Positions 54,185 to 62,809 of a stretch of DNA of 64,000 bases are shown piece after piece. This DNA comes from Variovorax sp. PMC12 (GTDB taxonomy: Bacteria > Pseudomonadota > Gammaproteobacteria > Burkholderiales > Burkholderiaceae_C). The notes below the pieces were generated by a model, which made no database searches, was not told the DNA's origin, and worked only from the letters and a program-made list of their open reading frames with translations. The position numbers were made by a program, and so were the translations under genes. Every line of letters begins with the position of its first letter. Position 1 is the stretch's first letter. Location: the NCBI RefSeq assembly GCF_003019815.1, contig NZ_CP027773.1, forward strand, positions 2,863,001-2,927,000, read 5' to 3'.

Positions 54185-54222
54185 AGTACAGGTCTCGCGA
54201 ATCGGTACAAGTACCATCGCGA
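54185..54222. promoter_or_regulatory. Operator-like repeats between afuA-like gene and zwf
   Basis: GGTAC-AA-GTACC at 54204-54215 is a near-perfect palindrome flanked by TCGCGA at 54195-54200 and 54217-54222. Another GTACA at 54186-54190 repeats GTACA at 54205-54209. The 143-base region is shared by the divergent importer operon and zwf, so one regulator could couple them. The regulator is unknown. Confidence 0.45.
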
Positions 54223-54268
54223 CTGGCACATCGGCCTGCTCGGCACTCAGACAAAGGAAAGTTTTCTC

Positions 54269-55741
54269 ATGAGCTTCGATCTCGTTCTGTTCGGCGGTAC
54301 TGGCGACCTCGCATGGCGCAAGCTCATGCCCGCGCTGTTCCAGGCATTCCGGCACGGCAGCCTGCCGCAAGACGGGCGAATCATCGGGGTGGCTCGCGAC
54401 GATCACTCCGACGACCAGTACCGCGAGCTCATCCAGTCGCGCTTCAATGCGGTCGAAGGCGCCAAGCGGCCCTCGCCCGACGAGTTCAAGAAGTTCGCGT
54501 CGATGCTGCACTACCTGCGCATGGACCTGTCCAAGACCGAAGACTACGCGCGCCTCTCCGAACTGCTCAAGCAGCGCGACGCCGACACGGTGGTGATGTA
54601 CGTGGCCACCGCGCCCGCGCTCTTCACGCAGGTGGTCGAGCAGATCGCCGCCGCCGGCATGAACGGCCCCAGGACGCGCATCGTGCTGGAAAAGCCGCTG
54701 GGCCACGACCTGGCTTCCAACCGCGCCATCAACGCGGCCGTGGGCAAGGTGCTCGAGGAAAAGCAGGTCTTCCGCATCGACCACTACCTGGGCAAGCCCT
54801 CGGTTCAGAACCTGTTTGCCATGCGCTTCGGCAATGCGCTGTTCGAGCCCATCTGGCGCCGCGAGCACATCGCCAACATCCAGATCACCATCGCCGAAGA
54901 CCTGGGCGTGGAAAAGCGCGGCGCCTTCTACGACCAGACCGGCGCGCTGCGCGACATGGTGCAGAACCACGCGCTGCAGCTGCTGTGCGCCATCGGCATG
55001 GAGCCGCCGATCAACTCGCACGCCGACGCCATCCGCGACGAAAAGCTCAAGGTGCTGCGCGCGCTGAAGCCCTGGACGCCCGAGAGCCTGAGCCTGCACG
55101 CGGTGCGCGGCCAGTACACGGCCGGCACGGCCTACGGCGAGCGGGTGCAGGGCTACCGCGACGAGCCGGGCGTGAATCCCGACAGCCGCACCGAGACCTT
55201 CGTGGCGCTGCGCACCGAAATCGCCAACTGGCGCTGGGCCGGCGTGCCCTTCTACATCCGCACCGGCAAGCGGCTGGCCTCGCGCGACGCGCGCATCGAA
55301 GTCAATTTCAGGCCCACGCCGCACGCCATCTACCGCGCGCCGGCCGGCAACGTGAACAAGTTCGTCATCAACCTGCAGCCCAAGGACGGGCTGGAGCTGC
55401 ACATGCTCGCGCAGGCCCAGGACAACCGCCAGCGCAGCAACGGCAACCAGAGCTCGGCCAACCAGCTGGCGCCGGTGCAGCTGGACCTGGACTTCGACAA
55501 GCGCTTCGGCGCCGAGCGCGTGGGCGCCTACGAGCGCCTGCTGCTGGACGTGATCGACGGCCGGCTCAACCTGTTCGTGCGCAGCGACGAGCAGGAAGAA
55601 GCCTGGCGCTGGGTCGAGCCGCTGATCGACAGCTGGGAATCGGACGGCGGCCCGCGCCCCTATGCGGCCGGCACCTGGGGCCCGAGCGCGTCGAGCGCGA
55701 TGATCGCGCGCGACGGCTTCTCCTGGGGCGAGGAGCAGTAA
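54269..55741 (+). CDS. zwf: Glucose-6-phosphate 1-dehydrogenase
   Basis: 490 residues. NADP-binding LVLFGGTGDLAWRKLMPALF at the N terminus, EKPLGHDLASN, and the active-site RIDHYLGKPSVQNL with catalytic His. Oxidises glucose 6-phosphate to 6-phosphogluconolactone for the Entner-Doudoroff and pentose-phosphate routes. ATG at 54269 follows AAAGGAAAG. Divergent from the AfuABC-type importer and alone on its strand; edd, eda and pgl are not in the window. 24 bases separate it from the convergent dioxygenase gene. Confidence 0.98.
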   Translation: MSFDLVLFGGTGDLAWRKLMPALFQAFRHGSLPQDGRIIGVARDDHSDDQYRELIQSRFNAVEGAKRPSPDEFKKFASMLHYLRMDLSKTEDYARLSELLKQRDADTVVMYVATAPALFTQVVEQIAAAGMNGPRTRIVLEKPLGHDLASNRAINAAVGKVLEEKQVFRIDHYLGKPSVQNLFAMRFGNALFEPIWRREHIANIQITIAEDLGVEKRGAFYDQTGALRDMVQNHALQLLCAIGMEPPINSHADAIRDEKLKVLRALKPWTPESLSLHAVRGQYTAGTAYGERVQGYRDEPGVNPDSRTETFVALRTEIANWRWAGVPFYIRTGKRLASRDARIEVNFRPTPHAIYRAPAGNVNKFVINLQPKDGLELHMLAQAQDNRQRSNGNQSSANQLAPVQLDLDFDKRFGAERVGAYERLLLDVIDGRLNLFVRSDEQEEAWRWVEPLIDSWESDGGPRPYAAGTWGPSASSAMIARDGFSWGEEQ

Positions 55742-55765
55742 GGCCAGCTCGGGCCCGGGCCGCGC

Positions 55766-56674
55766 TCAACCGAACTGCAGGCAACGCATGCTGAGCGTGC
55801 CCGACTGGAACCCCTCGTAGACCGTCTTCGCGCGCTCGCCGCTGCTGGCCGCGCCAAGGGCGTAGAGAAACGGGTAGTAGTGGTCGGGCGTGGCCACCGC
55901 GGTCGACGCGCCTTCGAGCTTGGCGTAGTCGACCAGCGCGCGGTCGTCGCGGCCGGCCAGCGCGGACTTCACCGCATCGTCGAAAGACTGCGCCCACGGG
56001 CGGCTGGCGCTCGGGCCGTCCGGCGTTCCGCGGTCGGTGGCGCGCAGGTTGTGCACCACGTTGCCGCTGCCCATCACCAGCACGCCCTTGTCGCGCAAGG
56101 CCGCCAGATCCCGCCCCACCGCATAGTGGAAGGCCGCCGGCTTGTCGTAGTCGATGCTGAGCTGGAACACGGGCACGTCGGCCTTCGGGTACAGGTGCTT
56201 CAGCACCGTCCAGGTGCCGTGGTCCAGGCCCCACTGGTCGGTGCCGATCACCGGCGCCTGTTTCACCGCGCCGACGGTTTCCCGCGCGAGCGCCGGGTGG
56301 CCGGGCGCGGGGTATTCGACGTCGAACAGCGCCTGCGGGAAGCCGCCGAAGTCGTGGATGGTCTTCGGCCGCTCCTGCATGCCGACGCCCGTGGCGCCCC
56401 GGCTCAGCCAGTGCGCCGACACGCTGAGGATGGCCGACGGCCGCGGCAGCTCCCGCCCCCACGCCGACAGGCGCCGCGTGAAGGCGTTGTCGGTGATGGC
56501 GTTCATGGGCGAGCCGTGCCCGATGAAGACGACCGGCATGCGCCGCGTGGCCGCGCCGGCGGCCTGCACGCTGCAGGCCAGGGAAGCCAGCACGGCGGTT
56601 GCGCCAAGGGCGGTGCCCATGAGGAAGCCGCGGCGGCCCAGTTCGGAGCTTGCAAGAGTGGTCGTGATCGGCAT
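55766..56674 (-). CDS. DODA/LigB-type extradiol dioxygenase with Tat signal
   Basis: 302 residues. Conserved metal-site histidines in FIGHGSPM, SAHWLSRG, DQWGLDHGTW and TPDHYYPFLY match the YgiD/4,5-DOPA dioxygenase group, and LPRPSAILSVSAHW is characteristic. Unlike E. coli YgiD it begins with a twin-arginine leader (SSELGRRGFLMGTALG, Arg14-Arg15) and a hydrophobic stretch, so it is probably exported folded with its metal. ATG at 56674. Monocistronic, convergent with zwf. Real substrate likely a catechol; not proven. Confidence 0.87.
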   Translation of the reverse strand: MPITTTLASSELGRRGFLMGTALGATAVLASLACSVQAAGAATRRMPVVFIGHGSPMNAITDNAFTRRLSAWGRELPRPSAILSVSAHWLSRGATGVGMQERPKTIHDFGGFPQALFDVEYPAPGHPALARETVGAVKQAPVIGTDQWGLDHGTWTVLKHLYPKADVPVFQLSIDYDKPAAFHYAVGRDLAALRDKGVLVMGSGNVVHNLRATDRGTPDGPSASRPWAQSFDDAVKSALAGRDDRALVDYAKLEGASTAVATPDHYYPFLYALGAASSGERAKTVYEGFQSGTLSMRCLQFG

Positions 56675-56750
56675 GGCGGCACTCTGCAACAGTTTTCTGC
56701 GCAAGGCGGTGCCTTTGCGCACACTTTTTCGAAGATGGGCGGCCGCCGCG

Positions 56751-57797
56751 CTAGATGCGCCCCTCTTCGACCGCGTGGCAAGCCACCTGCACGCCCTTGA
56801 TGCCCAGCAGCTTCGGCCGCTCCGCCGAACAGCGCGCATTGGCATGCGGGCAGCGCGGATGGAAGGCGCAGCCCGTGGGCGGGTTCAGCGGATTCGGCAC
56901 CTCGCCCTGCACCGGTGTGCGGGAGCGGCCGGTGTGCTTCATCTGCGGAATGGCGTCCAGCAGCATGCGCGTGTACGGATGCTGTGGCGCGGCAAACAGT
57001 TTCTGCTTGTCGGCCACCTCGACCAGCCGGCCCAGGTACATCACGCCGACCTGGTCGGCCACGTGGCGCACCACCGCGAGGTTGTGCGAGATGAAGAGGT
57101 AAGTCAGGCCCTGCTCGCGCTGCAGGTCCTTCATGATGTTGAGCACCTGCGCCTGCACGCTCACGTCGAGCGCCGAGGTGGGCTCGTCGCACACCAGGAA
57201 CTCGGGCTGCGTGGCGAGCGCGCGGGCAATGGAAATGCGCTGGCGCTGGCCGCCCGAGAACTGGTGCGGATACTTGCTCATGTCCAGCGGCGACAGGCCG
57301 ACCGACTTCAGCAGTTCGCCCACGCGTTCGCGCAGTGCGGCCTTGTCGCTGATGATGCCGTGCTCGCGCAGCGGCTCGCCGATGATGTCCTCCACGATCC
57401 AGCGCGGGTTCAGGCTCGCGTAGGGGTCCTGGAAGATCATCTGGATGCGGCGGCGCAGCTTGCGGCCTTCGGGGGTCTTGAACGCGGCGTGCGCGTCCTG
57501 CCCGTCGAACTGCAGGCCGCCGCGCGTGGGCGCATACAGGCCCACCAGCAGGCGGGCCACCGTGCTCTTGCCGCAGCCCGACTCGCCCACCAGCGCCAGC
57601 GTCTTGCCGCGCTCTATGGAGAAGCTCACGCCGTCCACCGCATGCAGCAGCACGCGCGGCTTGCGTTCGAGCACGCGGTTGAGCCAGGGCGGCGAAACGT
57701 CGAAGGTGCGGGCCAGGTCGTGGGCCACCACCAGCGGTTCGCCTGCCGCGGCGGGTGCGGTTGCGTTGCCGCGGGGTTCGATCACTGCTGCGCTCAT
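56751..57797 (-). CDS. Dipeptide/oligopeptide ABC ATPase, DppF type
   Basis: 348 residues. Walker A GESGCGKSTVARLL, Q-loop IFQDPYASLNPRW, signature FSGGQRQRISIARAL, Walker B FLVCDEPTSALD, switch His FISHNLAVV, and a C-terminal oligo_HPY region with NPPTGCAFHPRCPHANARC cysteines. ATG overlaps the DppD-type stop by four bases. Last gene of the operon. Confidence 0.93.
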   Translation of the reverse strand: MSAAVIEPRGNATAPAAAGEPLVVAHDLARTFDVSPPWLNRVLERKPRVLLHAVDGVSFSIERGKTLALVGESGCGKSTVARLLVGLYAPTRGGLQFDGQDAHAAFKTPEGRKLRRRIQMIFQDPYASLNPRWIVEDIIGEPLREHGIISDKAALRERVGELLKSVGLSPLDMSKYPHQFSGGQRQRISIARALATQPEFLVCDEPTSALDVSVQAQVLNIMKDLQREQGLTYLFISHNLAVVRHVADQVGVMYLGRLVEVADKQKLFAAPQHPYTRMLLDAIPQMKHTGRSRTPVQGEVPNPLNPPTGCAFHPRCPHANARCSAERPKLLGIKGVQVACHAVEEGRI

Positions 57798-58864
57798 CGC
57801 GTCACCTCGCTCAGGGGTTCTGCCGCTTCGGGCGTGGCGCGTTCGCCGGCCGCCAGGGCGTCGTGGTGCCGCGCGGCCAGTTCGGCCTGGCCGGTGTGCG
57901 GGTCGGTGGCGTCGTGCAGCCAGCAGGCGGCGCGGGTGGCGCCGGCGTGCATGAGTTCCGGCCGATCGGTCAGGCAGCGTGCAAAGGTGCGCGGACAGCG
58001 CGGGTTGTAGGCGCAGCCCGTCGGAATGGCGTTGAGCCGCGGCATGGCGCCGTCGATCTGGTTGAGCCGCTCGCGGTCGCTCGCCATGTCGGGAATCGAT
58101 GCCATCAGGCCCGAGGTGTAGGGGTGCGCGGGCTGGTGGATCACCTCGTGCACCGGGCCGATCTCGGCGATGCGCCCGGCATACATCACGGCCACGCGGT
58201 CGCAGGTCTCGGCGATCACGCCCATGTCGTGGGTGATGAGCATCACCGCCGCGCCGCGCTCCTTGCAGATGCGCTTGAGCAGCTGAATGATCTGCGCCTG
58301 GATCGACACGTCCAGCGCGGTGGTCGGCTCGTCGGCCACGATGAGCTTGGGCTCGGCCGCCAGCGCCAGCGCGATCACCACGCGTTGCCGCATGCCGCCG
58401 GAAAACTGGTGCGGAAAGTGGTCGATGCGCTGCTCGGCGGCGGGAATGCCGGTGTCCTGCAGCAGGCCGATGGCACGCTTGCGGGCTTCGGCGTCGGTCA
58501 CCGGCAGGTGCGCGCGGATGGTCTCGACCAGCTGCCGGCCCACGGTGTAGAGCGGGTTCAGCGAAGTCAGCGGGTCCTGGAAGATCGCGCCGATCTTGCG
58601 CCCGCGGATGGGCCGCATCGCATCGAAGCCGAGGTTGTCGATGCGCTGGCCATCGAGGCGGATTTCACCGCCCGCCACGCGGCCCGGCGCTTCGAGCAGG
58701 CCGATGATGGCCGCGCCCGTGAGCGACTTGCCGGCGCCCGACTCGCCCACCACGCCGAGGATTTCCCCGGGCGCGATGTCGAAGGAAATCCGGTCGAGCG
58801 CGCGCAGCGTGCCTCGGCGGTGCGGAAACTCGACGACGAGGTCTTTGACCTGGAGCAGCGTCAT
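57794..58864 (-). CDS. Dipeptide/oligopeptide ABC ATPase, DppD type
   Basis: 356 residues. Walker A GESGAGKSLTGAAI, Q-loop IFQDPLTSLNPLY, signature FSGGMRQRVVIALAL, Walker B LIVADEPTTALD, switch His LITHDMGV, C-terminal IPTGCAYNPRCPRTFARC. Works as a heterodimer with the DppF-type subunit, to which it is translationally coupled. 22 bases after the DppC-type permease gene. Confidence 0.93.
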   Translation of the reverse strand: MTLLQVKDLVVEFPHRRGTLRALDRISFDIAPGEILGVVGESGAGKSLTGAAIIGLLEAPGRVAGGEIRLDGQRIDNLGFDAMRPIRGRKIGAIFQDPLTSLNPLYTVGRQLVETIRAHLPVTDAEARKRAIGLLQDTGIPAAEQRIDHFPHQFSGGMRQRVVIALALAAEPKLIVADEPTTALDVSIQAQIIQLLKRICKERGAAVMLITHDMGVIAETCDRVAVMYAGRIAEIGPVHEVIHQPAHPYTSGLMASIPDMASDRERLNQIDGAMPRLNAIPTGCAYNPRCPRTFARCLTDRPELMHAGATRAACWLHDATDPHTGQAELAARHHDALAAGERATPEAAEPLSEVTR

Positions 58865-58886
58865 GGTGGCGTTCTCCTTCTTGTCT

Positions 58887-59798
58887 TCAGCGCAGGCGTG
58901 GGTTCAGCGCGTCGCGCAGCCAGTCGCCGAGCAGGTTCACGCTGAGCGCGATGAGCACCAGCATCAGGCCCGGAAACACCGTGATCCACCATTCGCCCGA
59001 GAACAGGTACTGGTTGCCGATGCTGATGAGCGTGCCCAGCGACGGCGAAGTCGGCGGCACGCCGACGCCCAGGAACGACAGCGTGGCCTCGGTGATGATG
59101 GCCGTGGCCACCTGGATCGTGGCCAGCACCATCACCGGCCCCATCACGTTGGGCAGCACGTGGCGCAGCATGATGCGCAGCGGCGCCACGCCGGTGACGC
59201 GCGCGGCCTGCACGTATTCCTTGTTGCGCTCCACCAGCGTGGAGCCGCGCACCGTGCGCGCGTACTGCACCCAGCCGGTCAGCGAGATGGAAATGATCAG
59301 CACGCCGAAGGCCAGCGACTCCTGCGCGTTGGGAAAGAGCGCGCGGCCGACACCGGCAATGAGCAGTGCCACCAGGATGGGCGGAAACGACAGCATCACG
59401 TCGCACACGCGCATGAGGAACGAATCGAGCCAGCCGCCGAAGAATCCGGCAACCAGGCCCAGCACCACGCCCACCACGACCGACAGCACCACCGACACGA
59501 GGCCGACGATCAGCGAGATGCGCGCGCCATAGATGACGGCCGAGAGAATGTCGCGCCCCTGGTCGTCGGTGCCCAGCAGGTACTTGGACGAGCCTTCGGC
59601 GCTCCAGGCGGGCGGCAGCCGCGCGTCGCCGAGTTCGAGGGCGGCCAGGTCGAAGGGGTTGTGCGGCGACACCCAGCCGGCGAACACCGCGCAGACCACG
59701 CAGACCAGCGCGATGAGCGCGGCGGCAATGGCGACCGGCGAGGTGCGAAAGCTGTAGCCGACATCGCTGTCGAGCCAACGGGCAAATGTTTTTTTCAT
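58887..59798 (-). CDS. Dipeptide/oligopeptide ABC permease, DppC type
   Basis: 303 residues. N-terminal SPVAIAAALIALVCVVCAVFAGWVSPHNPFD, LGTDDQGRDILSAVIYGARISL as in DppC/OppC, and EAA loop YVQAARVTGVAPLRIMLRHVLPNVMGPVMV. Ends LGDWLRDALNPRLR. The ATG at 59798 starts the conserved N terminus; the upstream frame runs into a repeat element. Confidence 0.93.
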   Translation of the reverse strand: MKKTFARWLDSDVGYSFRTSPVAIAAALIALVCVVCAVFAGWVSPHNPFDLAALELGDARLPPAWSAEGSSKYLLGTDDQGRDILSAVIYGARISLIVGLVSVVLSVVVGVVLGLVAGFFGGWLDSFLMRVCDVMLSFPPILVALLIAGVGRALFPNAQESLAFGVLIISISLTGWVQYARTVRGSTLVERNKEYVQAARVTGVAPLRIMLRHVLPNVMGPVMVLATIQVATAIITEATLSFLGVGVPPTSPSLGTLISIGNQYLFSGEWWITVFPGLMLVLIALSVNLLGDWLRDALNPRLR

Positions 59799-59825
59799 CG
59801 TGAAGCAAATCCGCGTAAGGCCGCC

Positions 59826-59910
59826 GCCGGGCCGCCCCAGGGCGGCCGTGCCACCCCCTTTGGAGGGGGGTGGCGAAGTCACATGCAGCGCAGCGGAGTC
59901 AAAGCCGGGA
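59826..59910. repeat. G-rich hairpin repeat, second copy
   Basis: GCCGGGCCGC, then a CACCCCC ... GGGGGTG hairpin, TGGCGAAGTCACATG, ending near a GCCGGGAGG. Same layout as 38640-38722. Located between the dppA-like and dppC-like genes. 59799-59825 has no other feature. Confidence 0.55.
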
Positions 59911-59921
59911 GGCAGGCATCC

Positions 59922-61505
59922 TTACGGCTTGATGCTCATCCACTTGAAGTACATGAAGTTGTCAGCCAGCTGCACCAGCTCGACCTTCTTGCTCACGCCC
60001 CAGGCCAGCGACTGCTGATGCAGCGGCAGGTGGCCCACGTCGTCGGCGTGCATCTTGAAGGCTTCCTTGATCAGCTCGTTGCGCTTGGCCTTGTCGGTCT
60101 CCGACTGGATCTGCTTGGTCAGCTCGTCCAGCTTGGGATTGCAGTAGGCGCCCAGGTTGAACTGCCCGGTGCCCTTGTCGTCCGGGCAGGAGGTGAGCGA
60201 GCTCAGCGCGTTGTGCGCGTCGTAGGTGGTCGGGGTCCAGCCCAGCATGTAGAAGCTGGTGTCGCGGCGCAGCACCTTGGGGAAGTAGGTGCCCTTGGTC
60301 TCGGCCACCAGGTTGATCTTGACGCCGATCTTCGCGAGGCTGGACGCCACGCTCTGGCAGATCTGGCCGTCGTTCACGTAGCGGTCGTTCGGGCAGTTCA
60401 GCGACACCTCGAAGCCGTTGGGGTAGCCGGCTTCGGTCAGCAGCTTCTTGGCGGCTTCGACGTCATAGGGCAGGCGCTTGTCCTGCTCTGCGGTCCAGCC
60501 GTTGATGCCGGGGCCGACCAGCAAGGCGGTGGGGCGCGAGGCGCCGCGCATCACGGTGCGCTGGATGCCGGCGATGTCGATGGCCTGGTAGAAGGCCTGG
60601 CGGACGCGCTTGTCCTTGAACGGGTTCTTGCCCTTGATGTTCGAGTACTGCAGCTCGTCGCGCTTCTGGTCCATGCCCAGGAAGATGGTGCGCAGCTCGG
60701 GGCCGGTGATGACGCGGGCGTTGGGCGCGGCATTGATGCGGGCGATGTCCTGCACCGGCACGGGTTCCATCACGTCCACTTCGCCGGAGACCAGCGCGGC
60801 CACGCGGGTGGCGGGGTTGGCGATGGGCGTGAAGATGATCTCCTGCGCGTTGCCGTCGATCTTGCCCCAGTAGGTGCCGTTGCGCGTGAACACGGTGCGC
60901 ACGTTGGGCTGGCGCTCGCGCACGCGGAACGGACCGGTGCCGTTGGCCTTGAACGAGGCAGTGTTCTCGATGCCCTTGCGGCGGTCGACCGGCTTGGTGG
61001 CCTGGTTTTCCTCGCACCACTTCTTGCTCATGATCATCGTCAGCGAGATCACGTCGGGCAGGATGGGGAACGGGCCGTTGGTCTCGATCTCGACCGCGAG
61101 GTCGCCGACCTTGCGCACGGCCTTGATGTCGCTCAGCGTGGCGCGCATGTCGGAGCCGTCGCCCTGGGCGCGCGCGAAGCTGAACACCACGTCGTCGGCG
61201 GTGAAAGGCGTGCCGTCATGGAACACCACGCCCTTGCGCAGTTCGAAGCGCCAGACGTTCGGCGAGGTCTGCTTCCAGCTGGTGGCCAGCAGCGGTGCGA
61301 GGCTCAGGTCCTTGTTGCGGCCCACGAGGGTTTCATACACGTTGGCGGTGACGCTCAGCTGCAGCGATTCGTTGAGCGAGTGCGGGTCCAGCGATAGCGC
61401 GTCCCCCTGGTTCGCGATGCGGATGGTCTGCGCGCCGGCGACCATGCTGACGGCGCTCAGGGCGCACAAAACGGCGGCCGCGGCCACATTCTTCTTGAAA
61501 CTCAT
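59922..61505 (-). CDS. Dipeptide/oligopeptide ABC substrate-binding protein, DppA-like
   Basis: 527 residues, family 5 solute-binding protein. Signal peptide VAAAAVLCALSAVSMVAGAQ; TIRIANQGDALSLDPHSLNESLQLSVTANVYETLVG and WRFELRKGVVFHDGTPFTADDVVFSF are family hallmarks. C-terminal AWGVSKKVELVQLADNFMYFKWMSIKP. Determines what the operon imports. The adjoining M20 hydrolase suggests an N-acyl or peptide-like compound rather than general dipeptides. Confidence 0.92.
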   Translation of the reverse strand: MSFKKNVAAAAVLCALSAVSMVAGAQTIRIANQGDALSLDPHSLNESLQLSVTANVYETLVGRNKDLSLAPLLATSWKQTSPNVWRFELRKGVVFHDGTPFTADDVVFSFARAQGDGSDMRATLSDIKAVRKVGDLAVEIETNGPFPILPDVISLTMIMSKKWCEENQATKPVDRRKGIENTASFKANGTGPFRVRERQPNVRTVFTRNGTYWGKIDGNAQEIIFTPIANPATRVAALVSGEVDVMEPVPVQDIARINAAPNARVITGPELRTIFLGMDQKRDELQYSNIKGKNPFKDKRVRQAFYQAIDIAGIQRTVMRGASRPTALLVGPGINGWTAEQDKRLPYDVEAAKKLLTEAGYPNGFEVSLNCPNDRYVNDGQICQSVASSLAKIGVKINLVAETKGTYFPKVLRRDTSFYMLGWTPTTYDAHNALSSLTSCPDDKGTGQFNLGAYCNPKLDELTKQIQSETDKAKRNELIKEAFKMHADDVGHLPLHQQSLAWGVSKKVELVQLADNFMYFKWMSIKP

Positions 61506-61536
61506 GGGAACACTCCTCGGGTTGGAATCAAACAAA

Positions 61537-62808
61537 TCACGGCGCCGCGGTAGCGGCGGCTTTCCCTGGCTGCGCGCCGCGGGTGGCGGCAAGCGGCATG
61601 CCCTGCTCGATCAGGCCCGCGTGCAACGCGGCGCCCAGCGGCAGGATCTCGTCATTGAAGTCGTAGCGGCTGTTGTGCAGGAAGGCGCCGTCGCGCACGT
61701 CCTGGCCGATGCGCAGATAGGCGCCCGCCTTCTTCTGCAGCATGAAGGAGAAGTCTTCGGCGCCCATGCTGGGCTCCATGCTGCGGTCGACGTTCTTCGC
61801 GCCGACCAGCGACTCGGCCACGTCGGCCGCGAACATGGCCTCGGGCGCGGTGTTGATGGTGGCGGGGTAGATGCGCTCGTACTTGATGGTGGCGGTGGCG
61901 CCGAAGCCCGACGCGATGGCCGCGCACAGCTCGTTCAGCCGCTGCTCGACCTGCGCCTGCACCCGCGCGCTGAAGGTGCGCACGGTGCCCACCAGCGTGG
62001 CCTCGCCGGGCACCACGCTCATCGCGCCGAGGTCGCCGGCCTGCATCGCGCAGATGCTGATGACGGCGGCATCGATCGGGCGCACGTTGCGCGAGACGAT
62101 GGTCTGGGCCGCGGTGATGATGTGCGCCGCGACCACGACCGGGTCGACGGTCAGGTAGGCATGCGCACCATGGCCGCCCTTGCCCTTGATGTTGATCGTG
62201 ATGCGGTCGGCCGCGGCCATCATTGCGCCGCGGTTGATGCCGACGGTGCCGGCCGGCATGGCGGGCCAGTTGTGCATCGCGTAGACGGCGTTCACGGGGA
62301 AGCGGTCGAACAGGCCGTCCTCGATCATCACGCGCGCGCCGGCGAAACCCTCTTCGCCGGGCTGGAAGATCAGCACGGCGGTGCCGTCGAAGTCGCGCGT
62401 CTCGGCAAGGTAGCGTGCCGCGCCGACCAGCATGGCGGTGTGGCCGTCGTGGCCGCAGCCGTGCATCAGGCCGTCGCTGGCGGAGCGCCAGCCGAAATCG
62501 TTGTCCTCGCGCATGGGCAGCGCGTCCATGTCGGCGCGCAGGCCGATCATCCGGCCGCTGGCCGTCGAGCGCCCGCGGATGACGCCGACCACGCCGGTCT
62601 TGCCGATGCCCTCGTGGATCTCGTCGACACCGCAGGCGCGCAGGGCCTCGCGCACGCGGCCGGAGGTGTAGACCTCTTCGAAGCCGAGTTCGGGGTGGGC
62701 GTGCAGGTCGCGGCGAAAGGCCGTGATCTCGGGGTAGAAGCTGGCGATGTGCGCGAATGCGCGGCCGGATGCCTTCAGGCGCGGAGCTTCTGCTGTCGCT
62801 GCGGTCAT
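61537..62808 (-). CDS. M20-family amidohydrolase (hippurate hydrolase-like)
   Basis: 423 residues, M20D peptidase/amidohydrolase. Metal-site segments HGCGHDGHTAMLVGAARYL, IFQPGEEGFAGARVMIEDGLF, MHNWPAMPAGTVG and the C-terminal MEPSMGAEDFSFMLQKKAGAYLRIG. Lid/dimer domain MAAADRITINIKGKGGHGAHAYLTVDPVVVAAHII. Cytoplasmic; would remove the N-acyl group or amide from the imported compound. Starts one base after the DppB-type stop, so it is integral to the operon. Confidence 0.9.
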   Translation of the reverse strand: MTAATAEAPRLKASGRAFAHIASFYPEITAFRRDLHAHPELGFEEVYTSGRVREALRACGVDEIHEGIGKTGVVGVIRGRSTASGRMIGLRADMDALPMREDNDFGWRSASDGLMHGCGHDGHTAMLVGAARYLAETRDFDGTAVLIFQPGEEGFAGARVMIEDGLFDRFPVNAVYAMHNWPAMPAGTVGINRGAMMAAADRITINIKGKGGHGAHAYLTVDPVVVAAHIITAAQTIVSRNVRPIDAAVISICAMQAGDLGAMSVVPGEATLVGTVRTFSARVQAQVEQRLNELCAAIASGFGATATIKYERIYPATINTAPEAMFAADVAESLVGAKNVDRSMEPSMGAEDFSFMLQKKAGAYLRIGQDVRDGAFLHNSRYDFNDEILPLGAALHAGLIEQGMPLAATRGAQPGKAAATAAP

Positions 62809-62809
62809 G

